Shown piece by piece: positions 35,471 to 46,110 of a stretch of DNA of 64,000 nucleotides. Made by a program: the position numbers and the translations under genes. Source of the stretch: Xanthostigma xanthostigma (Eukaryota > Arthropoda > Insecta > Raphidioptera > Raphidiidae); NCBI GenBank assembly GCA_963575645.1, contig OY754469.1:12790001-12854000 (forward strand). The letters are read 5' to 3'. The first letter of the stretch is position 1. Every line of letters starts with the position of its first letter. The notes beneath the pieces are model-generated. The model had not been told where the DNA came from, did no database searches, and saw nothing but the letters and a program-made list of their open reading frames with translations.

Positions 35471-36336
35471 CGTAGGTTAGAGACAAGGAGAAATGTATTA
35501 AAGTGAGTTATGACCGTAGATGTGGGAAACAGATAATATAAAGAGTAAAAGCAACTCTAACATTATTAACCTATACACACACTCTTTGACGATCTTTCAT
35601 AAAAAATTCTTCGCGCTTTAAAAGCGAATTGATTTAAATAATGGTGTGAGCATAAAATTGTGGAAGCAACAGCCTATAACAATATTACTCGTATCCCTAA
35701 AATTATAGTAGCTCTTTTTGATGTGATATGATGTTTTATACCAGTTATTTAAGATATTTTCTTAACCATACCTACATCAAATCAACATCTATTATTATAA
35801 TTTTTAAGTTGTTTTTATAAATTGTGAAGATATATTCAATTCGAAAGAAAAATTCTGATTTATTTTTTTAATTGTAAATTGCGAAGTTTTAAAATTGACA
35901 TTATTTTACAAATTATTAAAATTGGTTTGATTTTTACGAGTCAATACCGACTGTCGGTAAATAAAATTACTACTGCTATTATTTCCCTGGAAAAACTGCG
36001 TGGTACATTCGTACAAACAAAAATGGCCTTTGTCTGACAAAGAGCAAGCGTCAAGTCCCGATGTTTAACAACGAATTAAAAATAATTGATCTGGTAAATA
36101 AAATTTTGAAAGTAAACTCCTGGATTATTACATTATCGAGAATAAAACGTGTCACAGCTCTATAATATACTTTTAACTTCCGGTTAATTTTATCCTATCT
36201 CCGACAGAATACAGAATATTTTTACGCAAGTTTATTTGATTATATATCTCCGTAAATATCTGTTGAATCATTTTTTTGGGTAGATGTAATGTAAATACAA
36301 ACGGGATTAAACGAAAACCTCCTAACTGATAAAATA
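35471..36336. other. gene-free AT-rich stretch
   Basis: Nothing recognised. Confidence 0.4.
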
Positions 36337-36344
36337 CCTTAAAA

Positions 36345-36652
36345 CAGAGATGTCAAAGAGATGGCCCGCGAGCCGCATCCGGCTCTCAGCCATCTCAATA
36401 CGGCCCGCGACCAGAATCTATCAAGTGAGGATTTTAGACACCTGACATCAATAAGCTTATCATAAACAAGAGTCTGGATCCTGAAGCTCAAGATAGTCTA
36501 CCTTTTTTATTATCTTTATATTATGCAAATTGATTTAACCTAAATAAATAAATATTTTAATTTAGTATTTAGTTTTTAATTTAGAATCTGGCCCGCTAAC
36601 ACACCCTAAATCTTATAAATGGTCCTTTAGAAAAATCAGTCTGACACTCCTG
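36345..36652. mobile_element. hAT-type MITE, family D
   Basis: A 308-bp element beginning CAGAGATGTCAAAGAGATGG and ending GTCTGACACTCCTG, which are inverted (CAGRGRTGTCARA). The flanking octamers CCTTAAAA (36337-36344) and CCTTAAAG (36653-36660) differ at one base. GGCCCGCGAGCCGC-like sequence marks both subterminal zones. Non-coding. Confidence 0.85.
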
Positions 36653-36660
36653 CCTTAAAG

Positions 36661-37073
36661 GTCCATTTAAGCGGGGAAAGCTTATCGGACGTTTTGAGGC
36701 AATCGATAAATAATGTGATAATCGGCAACGAATCCGATTCTTAATTTAAAAAAAAAATGTTCTTTTTTATATTATGTTAAAGGCGCTCATGTTAATGTTA
36801 GTTGTCAAGCACAAATACGAACAATGACAGCTAATAACAGTGATTAATCCTATAATAATATTATTTTAATTGCATATTGAAAGCATAGCCTCCGGTAACA
36901 ATCACTAATTAAATTAAATAACAATTATTCAACTTTGTAGTACATAAAATATATGTTATTAAGCTACTTATAATTTGATTATTTTAGTAAGGACTATAAT
37001 TAAAACAATAGAATAAGCTGTATCATTAAATTCAGTTAAATGATTTTGTTAATCTGGAGCATTTGTGTTGCAG
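36661..37073. other. intronic stretch upstream of a GRXCR1-like exon
   Basis: AT-rich, with no exon recognised. It ends in the splice acceptor TTGTGTTGCAG of the exon at 37074, so it should be intron of that gene if the model is right. Confidence 0.5.
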
Positions 37074-37139
37074 GACGCAGAAACCGTGGAGAGACTTAAT
37101 GAAAGTGGGGAACTAAGGAGGATATTAAAGCCGTACAAG
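37074..37139 (+). CDS. GRXCR1: GRXCR1-like protein, penultimate coding exon
   Basis: Glutaredoxin domain-containing cysteine-rich proteins (GRXCR1/2 in vertebrates, CG31559/CG12206-type in flies) are linked to actin-rich protrusions and protein glutathionylation. This 66-bp exon encodes 22 residues, DAETVERLNESGELRRILKP and then YK, which is the last helix of the glutaredoxin fold in that family. It is preceded by TTGTGTTGCAG (acceptor) and followed by GTAAGAAAG (donor), both phase 0. The next exon, in the same frame, supplies the cysteine-rich tail. The upstream exons with the glutaredoxin core, including the residues just before DAETVE, were not found. A reading frame that runs on to 37250 through the donor is not the real product. 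Confidence is high in the family, moderate in the exact orthologue. Confidence 0.87.
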
Positions 37140-37561
37140 GTAAGAAAGTCGAGCTTACTTTATCTAAGGCCAGACGTTAACCAAGCCGACACTTTCGAGT
37201 TTCGGCATTGTATCTTTTATTCCAATTATACATCGCCCCAGCATTTTTAATAGTATCTACGTTAGCAAATTACATTTTATTAAAACCAATCCGTTATTCT
37301 GTACGAATAAGTTTTTAAGAATACCTATTTCATTTTTCAAGAAAGTTATTACTTTAGAAGTAAATGTCGTTTGAATTCAGACTTCTATTTTTTATCTCTG
37401 AATCCTATAGAAAGGTGATTCTTAATCTGGGTCAGAAGTTACACCAGGGGTATCTGATGATGACGTTTCATGACGTGCTGATAAGAGTGCAGCACCGTTT
37501 CTGAACACAAGAAAGTCTGCCACACAGGCTGTTAAACTTTAGTGTTGATTGTGTAACTATT

Positions 37562-38440
37562 TACGCCAGTAAAATGAAGATGGTTTGACCCTAAACATTT
37601 CCAATAAAATCGCAAAAGGGTGCAAATTTGAGGAAAGGTTTATATAAGTGTGATATACCTACAATTAGTGATGTGTCCACATGACTCTTTATTGGGAGCT
37701 GGCTCCGTGCGCTGCGCTCACTAAAAAGAGTCGCTCAGAGGGAATCGTTCAAAGGAGCGACACTAGACAGTACGCACTACACAAGAGTGCAGACTGCAGT
37801 GGTGTGAACTGTCATCATAGTTCAGGAGTCACGAAGCATTGCACAGCGCAATACACACTCAGCTCTGAGCTCATTTTAATATGATACGGATCTTATATTA
37901 TTCGCATTTCGGATAAACTATGAAGTATAATGAAAGCTTAACAATAATAATGTTTATTGTTACAATATTATATCTTTGTCAACGACGTCAATGTGAATGG
38001 TTTAAGTCACTGTAAACAGTTTGTCATTCAACATTAAACGACTCAGCAAAGATAACTCCGTACGTGCAAAGTTCACTAGTGTCTCTGTGCCCTGTGCTGT
38101 GTGCGCTCTGCAAATGTGCGAATGCAAAGAACATAATAGCTCAACACAGAGCAATGGCGCTCGGAGTGAGTCATTCACAAAAAAAGAGCGACTCGCTCCG
38201 CTCCGAGAAAGAAGTCGTTCATTATGAACGACTCGCTCAGGAGCGACACATCACTACCTACAATCTGTAAAAATAGCACGTTCGTGCGATGACTGGAACG
38301 AATGAACGAATTAAAAAACTGTCTCATCAGGTTTTTGTTTGTCTATTGTCAAAATTCAATATTGTAACATTAGAAAAGTTCTTCTAATTTTCGAATTTGT
38401 GGAAACTGCAGAGTTCGTCATTTTACTGGCCTATATTACG
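37562..38440 (+). repeat. dispersed repeat interrupted by a hAT MITE
   Basis: The left part (GCCAGTAAAATGAAGATGGT, TTTGACCCTAAACA, GGGTGCAAATTTGAGG) and right part (AAAGTTCTTCTAATTT, GTGGAAACTG, GAGTTCGTC) flank the MITE. The same sequence is uninterrupted at 43446-43695. The repeat's own ends and class were not determined. Confidence 0.75.
37666..38256. mobile_element. hAT-type MITE, family A copy 4 (in GRXCR1 intron)
   Basis: A 591-bp copy, TAGTGATGTGTCC to GACACATCACTA, with a perfect 8-bp target duplication CCTACAAT (37658-37665 and 38257-38264). Most similar to copies 1 and 3. Several short frames on the plus strand are not conserved between copies and are not genes. Confidence 0.93.
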
Positions 38441-39122
38441 CACTATTTCCTAACATTAAATGTTGGTTAAATATGGAAACTATAATTCATTCTAAAATTA
38501 TGAAGTTCCTAAGATTTTATTCAACTCATGCGCGTTATTCATGTTTTATCATGCCTAAAAACCGAACCCTAAATAGCCATTTACCGACTGGTGACAATTA
38601 CTTGTCATAACTCAATGAAGATTCCTACTAGCTCGGCCATTGTGGAGTAATGAAAATAAACGTAACTATTTTCTGAGTCGTAGCGAAATAGTAGGTAACA
38701 ACAACTCCGTTGTTACCCATTAGGGCTAAAATTGAGGGGCCGAATGTTTTCGACATGGAGTTTATTCATAACCGGCTAACCTCAAACCAAAACATTGAAT
38801 CGTGCTGTTTGGCGCTGTTAGTATTGACAGTTTTTTTTATAAAGAAATAAATAGATATTTACAACATCTCATTATAATTAAAACATGAATAACGCGCAAT
38901 TGTTGAATAAAATTATGGGCGCAACTTGTAGGCTAAGTCATGACAGGTCATGAATGACTTAGACTACTAGTTACGCCAATAACTATTAGTTGTTCTGTAG
39001 CTCTGCAGCGCTCGAAGAGGGATGCCACTATTAGTGTATTGGTTATGATAGATTAGTTACTAGTTATTTTCAGGAAAAACAGGTATAGCTATTATTCAAA
39101 TTTATGTATAATTTTGTTCCAG

Positions 39123-39296
39123 AGTCTGGACGCTTGTACAACATGTAAGATGTGCGGCGGTTATCGTCTGTTGCCATGTCCCGTTTGCAATGGCAGCAAG
39201 AAGAGCGTCCACCGCAATCATTTTACCACCGAGTTCGTCGCACTGAAGTGCATGAACTGCGACGAAGTTGGCCTTGTCCGCTGCCATGCTTGCTGA
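39123..39296 (+). CDS. GRXCR1: GRXCR1-like protein, last coding exon (cysteine-rich zinc-binding tail)
   Basis: 57 codons and a TGA stop. The translation carries the C-terminal signature of GRXCR proteins: CTTCKMCGG, then RLLPCPVCNGSKKS, RNHFTTEF, LKCMNCDEVGL and a terminal VRCHAC. The four CxxC pairs resemble the DnaJ-type zinc module. In vertebrate GRXCR1 this tail also ends the protein, so the stop position fits the family. The acceptor is TTTTGTTCCAG. The exon joins the one at 37074-37139 in frame (...KPYK then SLDACTTC...). The AATAAA at 40203-40208 is a possible polyadenylation signal about 0.9 kb downstream, not verified. Overlapping frames on both strands are shadows. Confidence 0.92.
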   Translation, partial: SLDACTTCKMCGGYRLLPCPVCNGSKKSVHRNHFTTEFVALKCMNCDEVGLVRCHAC

Positions 39297-40576
39297 GAAA
39301 CAGTTGCAACCGATTCGATTTTTCATCCATCATTTTACATATTCAATAGGGCGTTTTCCATATAGGGGCCGGGGGCATAGTGGAGTAGCGGGGCATAGCG
39401 GGGAAATCCCTCATGCGGCTCGAATGAAACGCCGTACAAAGTGTCAAACAGCTCGCTTTGATTGGTCGTCAGTCGGCGCGTGACCTTCATGAGCGATCCA
39501 CGGCATTTCGACAGCCGTTTATGCTATATAAACGAAATCAGTGTTTTCATGAAAAAACTCACAGCTTTTGTTTTTCTAACCTGATTATGTTTTGTGGTGA
39601 TTAATATTTCGTTTTGTAGCAGTGTACATTTAATTAGTAACGTTGATTTGTTTATTCCAGTGGCTCCCAAACTGATTTGGTCTACCGCCCCCTTTCCTGA
39701 AAAAATATAACTCAGCACCCCCTGGATTTTTTTAAAATTTTTATAGAAATTAAACAGAAAGATAAGATATATGTATGAATGTTTATACCTTTTTCGTAAA
39801 ATATAGTAAAGAAAGGTGTAAATTAGAAACATTGAAGTTTGAAATTATGAAACTATTTATTGAACTCAGAGATTCACTTTGGGAATCACTCGTTTATTCT
39901 TTTGTTTCTTTAGTTTTAAAAGAGAAGCTTATGATGATTGATAATAAAAACTATTAGGGTATCCCACTTTACCCCCATCTACGAGGCATAACGGAGCAAA
40001 TGCCATTTTTCATTTATATATTTACGTATCGTAGATTTCTTGTCGTTATTGAGAAAAATATATCCATAGTCGTTCACAATGCGTCAAACCATGATTGTTT
40101 AATCATAATGTTTTACCTGGTAGATATGCTTGAGTGCTAAGTACCCCACCATGCCCCCCGCTCCCCTACTTAAATTCGTTTGACGCCAATGCTTAAGGCC
40201 ATAATAAATTGACTGTTTGACTTTGGTATACGTTAAGCTATGTAAGAAATAAATACAATCCATCGTCGCAACGACATTATTGGCGTGCATTTCATAATGG
40301 CGTTTTAAATATAATTTAAATAATAAACTAGGAAATGTTCTGAAACGCCCTGCGTATAATACAATAAGTTCTAATATAAATTAGTGGCTAAAATGCCATG
40401 CTAAAAAGTATTGAAGACCCAGTATATTGCTAAACATGATATTTAATCTTTTTTTTAAATAACATAATATATTTTTCCAATCATCTTTTCTTAAGCTAAG
40501 ATAAAAAAAATACATTTTTACTCTATTTGATTTTTATGTCTAATTTTACAAACTTGGAACTGATTCCGGTTGTAGA
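39297..40576. other. 3' flank of the GRXCR1-like gene, probable 3' UTR and intergenic
   Basis: No further exon recognised. 39342-39500 is GC-richer and contains GGGCGTTTTCCATATAGGGG, possibly a DNA-transposon end. CAGTGGCTCCCAAACTGATT at 39659 looks like a hAT terminus, but no matching opposite end or target duplication was found for either. Confidence 0.4.
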
Positions 40577-40749
40577 CCGTGGTTCATTGGTATTTCTGCT
40601 TGACGTTGAGTCTATACAACTGCGGTAGACATTATCAAAGGCGCTGTGGCAGCGGGCGAAGTGATCTTCTTGGCGGCTCACAACCAAGTGTGATAATATT
40701 TACCGCAGTTGTAGACGAAACAGCAGGTAGAAATATAAATGCACCACGG
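40577..40749. mobile_element. TIR element (MITE), 173 bp
   Basis: Arms of about 60 bases: CCGTGGTTCATTGGTATTTC and CTATACAACTGCGGTAGACA at the left, mirrored by TTTACCGCAGTTGTAGAC and TAGAAATATAAATGCACCAC at the right. The centre includes GGCAGCGGGCGAAGTGATC. No same-orientation target duplication recognised. Non-coding. Confidence 0.7.
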
Positions 40750-41090
40750 CCTTGAAGCCCGAAAACCAAGAAGATTTGGGACAGCGCCGGTCGTGAACTG
40801 ATTGAACTTGTAAATTTGATATTAATAATGTAATCTTATAGATACTGAAAAGAGATTAGGCATAAAAGCAAAAGAGGCGTGTCCATAAGTGACATACAGT
40901 GATTGGTTGTTCACTTAAGAACGTATTTATTCGATGACAATATGGGCACTTGCCCAGGACGGAAGTTATGGAGAGTAGACTTGTCGCGAGCGCGACGATG
41001 ATATAACATTTTAATATCGCTTCGCTCGGGCCGTGAACCACATTTGATAAAAACGTCTTCATTTCGTCCTTGAGACACAATCTGCTATCA
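40750..41090. other. gene-free stretch
   Basis: Nothing recognised; the minus-strand frame at 40856-41134 has no family match. Confidence 0.35.
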
Positions 41091-41098
41091 CTAGCACG

Positions 41099-41580
41099 CA
41101 GCGCTGGATTAAGACTCCTTGATGCCCTAAGCATTTCTTGCCTATGGGGCCCCCTTTTATATCTGTCTTAAATTGGGAATGTCTTAAGTTTAAAATAGAT
41201 AGAAAAAAGTTAAGAAGCGTAGAGGAAAAAAATTTAATTTTTGAAATCAATGCTCTCATTGATAATTTAACTGTCGGTCCTTACGCATTTTTATACAGCT
41301 AATAGAAAGAAGTTACAAAACTTAAAAGTTAAAGAAATTGAACCCTTAAGTAAAAAGAAAACTTTTTTTCGTTTTCAGTTTCAAAAATAAACTATTATTC
41401 ATTTTTAACTTCTTTACTTCTAAATACAGTTTTATATCAGTAGAGCAAATTTTTGAAAACATTGCAAAAATATTTTTTTTTATACACAGTCCAGTGAGGT
41501 ACTTTTCTGAGTTTTGGTGTCCCCTGAGATGTGATGCGTTAAGAAGGCGCTTACTTTGCTTGTAGGTTAATCCGGCACTG
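41099..41580. mobile_element. hAT-type MITE, family E
   Basis: A 482-bp element whose ends are CAGCGCTGGATTAAGAC and GGTTAATCCGGCACTG, inverted with few mismatches (CAGYGCYGGATTAA). The flanking octamers CTAGCACG (41091-41098) and CTAACACG (41581-41588) differ at one base. The interior is AT-rich with TATGGGGCCCCCTTTT near the left end, a feature seen in many hAT MITEs. Non-coding. Confidence 0.88.
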
Positions 41581-41588
41581 CTAACACG

Positions 41589-42030
41589 GTCACATAATTA
41601 TTTATTCTTTTAGTTTTTATTTTTCATGTTTTTAACAAACTATGTTGTAAATATCGGAAGCAATGTGTACCGTTGTACGAAGCAGAGAAAATGAAACTGA
41701 AAGAAGAGGCGGCAAATAATCTTTACTCGGGGCGCAAATTAAAAAAAAACTGCCTAGTATTTACTTAGTATTTTAGAAGCTCTTATCTACGCATAAGGTA
41801 TAACAGTTCTGTTAATTTTCAAATGTAATTTATTAAAAATCAACACAATATTTTTTTGTAACATTTAAATAATATTTGAAATTTTGTGTAATAATTAATA
41901 TTTAATAGTGTCCGAAATGGCAAGCGCTTCTTGATGTGCAATAAATATTTTGTAAGTAAATTACCACTAACTGTAAATTAAACTATAGTTGACTCAACCC
42001 TTATAATGTAAACAGAACAACATGTATACT
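41589..42030. other. gene-free AT-rich stretch
   Basis: Nothing recognised. Confidence 0.4.
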
Positions 42031-42033
42031 ATT

Positions 42034-42478
42034 AAGGCCGCTGCACACGAGGCTGGTTTTGTCACTAGAAACATTAATGGGACTTGGGCTCGCTGCCGTG
42101 TGGGTTAAGAAGACGGAAAAGACATCACGGGCTCGCCTGCGAGGTGGCAAGATGGATTTTAAAATTAGAACCGGAGATATTTTTCTTGCTTGTTCGTCTG
42201 CTTGTTTTGAGCAAGAACCAATCAGGAAACAGTATCTTGTCACGTGAGTGACATGGACAAACGCCCACAAACAAACACTCTCTGTTCTGTTTAGACAATA
42301 AACGTCCACTTTTGTTAACATTCAAACTATTACTGCGCGTGCATCAAACCCATCTACAAAGCAAACTTGAATGCATGCATCGTGTGAAGTGAACACATAA
42401 AAGCCAACGCAAAAACCAGCGCTTTGAAAACTAGCAGCTAAGTCTAGCGGCAAAACCAGCCTCTTGTGCACCGGCCTT
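42034..42478 (+). mobile_element. PIF/Harbinger-like MITE, intact copy
   Basis: A 445-bp element with termini AGGCCGCTGCACACGAGGCT and AGCCTCTTGTGCACCGGCCT, inverted over about 25 bases. TTA sits directly outside both ends in the same orientation, the TWA target duplication of PIF/Harbinger transposases. There is no transposase frame; the open frames on both strands are not shared by the other two copies (440-880 and 14981-15470). Confidence 0.82.
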
Positions 42479-43266
42479 TATTTCGTTTGTTTAAACATGT
42501 TCTAGCTAGACTTGTTGAGCCATATACCTATGTTTTATTATACCATATTTTTTTATGTTGACTTATTGTATTCTTTCTTCGTTGATTTCTCAGTAATACA
42601 TTTTTGATAGTCGTTTTTTATTGAAGCTACGTAAAAACAAATAATCGCTTTATTTATTCATAATCTGATTATTTCTTCCATTTTAAATGAAAAGTATTTT
42701 TTATTCCAACTCGATATTTCAATCTGCAAATTGTTGAGAAGTTTTATTTTATTATGAGCAGCACAAATATTTATATAAACTTCTATCATGATTTCCACAA
42801 TCTGTCCTTCGCTTTTCGGATAAACGGAGGCAATATTAAGGACAAAACAGCAGTGTCCACGTGTGAACAGTAGTTCAAGGACAATTCAAGGACTATTCAA
42901 TTGTCTTCCGAAATAGTCCGGCATTCTATCTACCCAAGACAATGTGTTCCACCATAATTGCCTTGTTATGAGCATCTAAATTGTTCAGTGTTCACGAAGA
43001 ATAAACCCGTATGATGTTATTCTGTAAGATCATTTTTATGTCTCACTGTACTGTTTATTTTTGGTCACTTTTTTACACATTGAACATTTCATATGACAAA
43101 ATGAGAGAGACCTTATTTACAGCGTTGTAATTTCTATCATTCAATATATACAGAATATCACCGATAATCTAGTCTGGAATGTTGTTTCCGTTGTCAGGGA
43201 ATTGTCTCCAAATTTAGATAGTCTAGAAGCTGGGTTCATACGATTCAGGACAAGACTATAATGTAT
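42479..43266. other. gene-free stretch
   Basis: Nothing recognised apart from AT-rich DNA. Confidence 0.35.
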
Positions 43267-43314
43267 TCAATAAATAAAATTATCGACCAATTGGTCAATA
43301 ATTTTATTTATTGA
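43267..43314. repeat. perfect-type palindrome, collapsed relative of 19501-19799
   Basis: TCAATAAATAAAATTATCGA CC-AATT-GG and its mirror, ending ATTTTATTTATTGA. These are the two outer arms of the 19.5-kb element joined directly without the Penelope-type middle. The sequence next to it (AGACGTTAATCAAA) also resembles the flank of the larger copy. Confidence 0.7.
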
Positions 43315-43445
43315 AGAGTTCTAATCAGACGTTAATCAAAGATTTGACTATAATGTATTGTTGCTTGTTCGTGAACAGTTGCTTCATAACAAGACAATGA
43401 TATGGTAAAGACATCACACTGTCTCGTTCGATTGTAATATTGTAC

Positions 43446-43695
43446 GTCAGTAAAATGAAGATGGTTTGACCCTAAACACTTCTACTAAATTGCAAAAGGG
43501 TGCAAATTTGAGGGAACATTTATAATAAGTATGATAAGTGCGATCACTGGAACTTGTTAAAAAACAGTTAAAAATTGTGTTTCATCAGTTTTTTGCTTGT
43601 ATCTTGTCAAAAATCAATATTGTAACTATGGAAAAGTTCTTCTAATTTCCGAATTAGTGGAAACTGAGTTCGTCTTTTTACTGGTCTAATTGTCC
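43446..43695 (+). repeat. dispersed repeat, uninterrupted copy
   Basis: Same order of blocks as 37562-38440 (CAGTAAAATGAAGATGGTTT, GCAAAAGGGTGCAAATTTGA, AAAGTTCTTCTAATTTC, GTGGAAACTGAGTTCGTC) but without the hAT insertion, so it acts as an empty site. Confidence 0.8.
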
Positions 43696-45100
43696 TCGTG
43701 CGAACTTGAATTTTTGGCCAGCGAATGAAAAGTATCTGGTTTTCAAGGGAACGCTATGATTTTCTTCCAGAGCGACTTGATTTACGATTTATTTTTTAAG
43801 AAAACAAAAAAACGTATTGTTACAGTTGAATTTTATATGTTCATAAGTAAAACTATAGATTAAAATGGGTCACAAAAATAATAAAAATAAAAAAATGTTT
43901 CTTTTAAGGGTATTCATAGGTTCTTACGTAACTATTACAATCTAACCAATTTCATTTAGCAATTAGTTTTTTAATATTATTTCAGTCATATTTTGTGCAT
44001 AAATTAACACTATTACCTCTTGTTATGTTTTAAACGTTGTTTTATTGAATTGCAATATGTAATATATAAAAAAAAGTAGATATAGATAATTAACCCAATT
44101 ATTGTTTGATTAAATAATTTTGATTTTAAAACAATACTTACAATAACGTGCTCAAAATCTACCTATTATTTATTTAAGTTTTAAATAAGTTGATAAGAAA
44201 ACAATCTGCTATTTTGTAGAATGTATGCTGGTTACACTTATTCGAAAACTTTAATTGTATTATAATTTTAATAAAAGATTATTACTATAATTGAATGTGT
44301 GTTATTTAATTATTTTTACAGGCAATAAGTACCAAATTCTTGTCAAAAATGTGCCTTGGATTAGGTTTAAAATTAAAGCATAGCTCGTTAACTAAAACTT
44401 CGTAAAATTGTTGAAAATATGAAACGAATTATTAATGAAAATAATAAGCTACAAAAATCAGTCATAAACAGGCTACCATTCTTCATTAAATTCCATATTC
44501 ATAGAACGTAAGTACCTAGTTATTTATTCGGTTGATTTGTTCTACAGTTAGCTATTCCTCAGGACAAATAGCAATAATTCAATTCACTGCAGTATACTGC
44601 AGGTAAACATCGTAAGAATAACTATTCTGCCCGACTTCCAGTGTATAAATATTTATTCGCCTGATAAAATAATGGCTGTTACATAAGATCGACTATAAAT
44701 CGTACTATCTAGTTCATTTTAGTTGATATCAGGATAGACTGCAAAACCATCCCAACCAGCTTGCCATTAATTTATTAGACAATAGTACAACAACATACAG
44801 ACTAAAAAGACACCATGCACTCGACTTACCGGACATAGAATAATAATAAATTATGAAATACGTTGAGTGCCGCCATTGGGCGACATCTCTCTCTTGCCAA
44901 GTTTATCATCATCTTAGTTTATAGTCTGTATTGACTGATTACTAATTAGGCGAATATTAGAAAAAAAAAAAAAAAAAAAAAAAAATAATTTTACATTTAT
45001 AATAATATCGCCAGTTTAATAGCTTTGATAAGTTTTGGCTTTGCTTGCATACAATAAAAAGTAAGTTCTAAAACTAAAGCCCGATTATGGAAAAATAGCG
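43696..45100. other. gene-free AT-rich stretch with a poly(A) run
   Basis: Contains an A-homopolymer of more than 20 at about 44961-44985, possibly the tail of a retroposed sequence, but no body was recognised upstream. No genes. Confidence 0.4.
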
Positions 45101-45108
45101 CTCTAAAA

Positions 45109-45856
45109 AGTATGAAACAACAAAATAACCGTAGTCGTATGCCACCTCATATATACAGTATGTAAACGCGTAAGGTGCACATAGGGAAATTAGCATTGGG
45201 AAAAATTACTTGGATCAGAGTTAGCCATGACTGCATTAATTGTTATTTCTATTGAATTATCGTGGTAATCTTGAGGATTTCTATTTTATTTGGATTTATT
45301 TTTATTTTACTTGGCTTTTTTAATAATAAAAAGCTCTTATTTTAATATTTTTGTACAAAAATAAAACAAAAAAACAACTCCATCTGTTTGGAAACATTTC
45401 AATCTATAATTCTCTGACTGGTATGACGTATGCGTGTTAGTAAATCAGTGACCCAATGTCTTTAGGTTCAACACGAATAGGCGGAGATATTTGATCTCGC
45501 ACCATATTTAAGTATTTTTGGGAATGTAATGTCCCATTAATAAAAAAAGTCCGATTATGTTGTAATCATTTGAATATTTTCTTCGGTAGTATACACATTC
45601 ATTTTGCAAAAGAATATTATCTGTCAAATTGAAAAAGAAGATTTCAAGGCTCACTCTGATCCAGTCATTTTTCCCAATGTTAATTTCCCTATGCGCACCT
45701 TACGTGTATACATACTGTATATGGTCAGATGACGCCCTCTAGATGTATAGCGTGATGCACTTTGCCCTAAAGCTTATAATCTCTTACTACTGTTAAAATG
45801 TATAGTTTTGTTAGGGTAGGTGGCATACGACCACGGTTGTCTTTTTGTTTCACACT
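45109..45856. mobile_element. TIR element hosting a Tc1/mariner MITE
   Basis: The outer ends AGTATGAAACAACAAAATAA then CCGTAGTCGTATGCCACCT are mirrored by AGGTGGCATACGACCACGG then TTGTCTTTTTGTTTCACACT, about 39 bases each. Apart from the nested MITE at 45156-45717 only about 140 bases lie between the arms, so the host element was tiny. Superfamily not determined. Confidence 0.75.
45156..45717. mobile_element. Tc1/mariner-like MITE, copy 2 (nested)
   Basis: Termini CAGTATGTAAACGCGTAAGG and CCTTACGTGTATACATACTG, TA outside both ends. The body is the reverse of 16821-17393 (shared CCATCTGTTTGGAAACATTT and its mirror there). It is inserted in the 45109-45856 element. No transposase. Confidence 0.85.
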
Positions 45857-45994
45857 TTTATTATTAATTATTATTTTATTACTTAAAGTGAATTTGTATT
45901 TGTTTGCCATAGAGACCTCTTATCTTAATTTTTTTATCACGACGAAATACGTCATGTAAACTAAAACTTCGGAAAATATTCCCACAGGTCAAAG
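45857..45994. other. short gene-free spacer
   Basis: Nothing recognised. Confidence 0.4.
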
Positions 45995-46054
45995 TTTGAG
46001 AGCAGTGAAGGAGATTTATTTGGTTGAGGAACAATTTAAAATAAGCTTTACCAG

Positions 46055-46110
46055 TGTATCGCTTGTGGCCAACGTTTCGAAAAATATATTTTCATCATCA
46101 GGGCCTATGA
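46055..46110 (-). ncRNA. candidate hammerhead ribozyme motif (minus copy)
   Basis: On the minus strand: GGCCCTGATGATGAAAATAT followed by ATTTTTCGAAACGTTGGCC. CTGATGA, a GAAAATATATTTTTC stem and GAAAC match the conserved hammerhead core, which PLE terminal repeats are known to carry. GGCC on either side can pair as a further stem. Self-cleavage is untested. Confidence 0.6.

Larger units (their letters stand above)
37140..39122 (+). other. intron of the GRXCR1-like gene
   Basis: A 1983-bp GT-AG intron, GTAAGA at the start and TTTTGTTCCAG at the end. It contains a repeat at 37562-38440 that is interrupted by a family A hAT MITE (37666-38256). The rest is AT-rich with a small hairpin, GGTAACAACAACTCCGTTGTTACC, at about 38694. 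Confidence 0.75.

Noticed and set aside
39659..39725. Single hAT-like terminus CAGTGGCTCCCAAACTG
   Set aside because: No matching inverted end or 8-bp duplication was found nearby, so no element is called.
44961..44985. Poly(A) run as evidence for a processed pseudogene or SINE
   Set aside because: No coding or SINE-like body, RNA polymerase III boxes or flanking duplication could be recognised.
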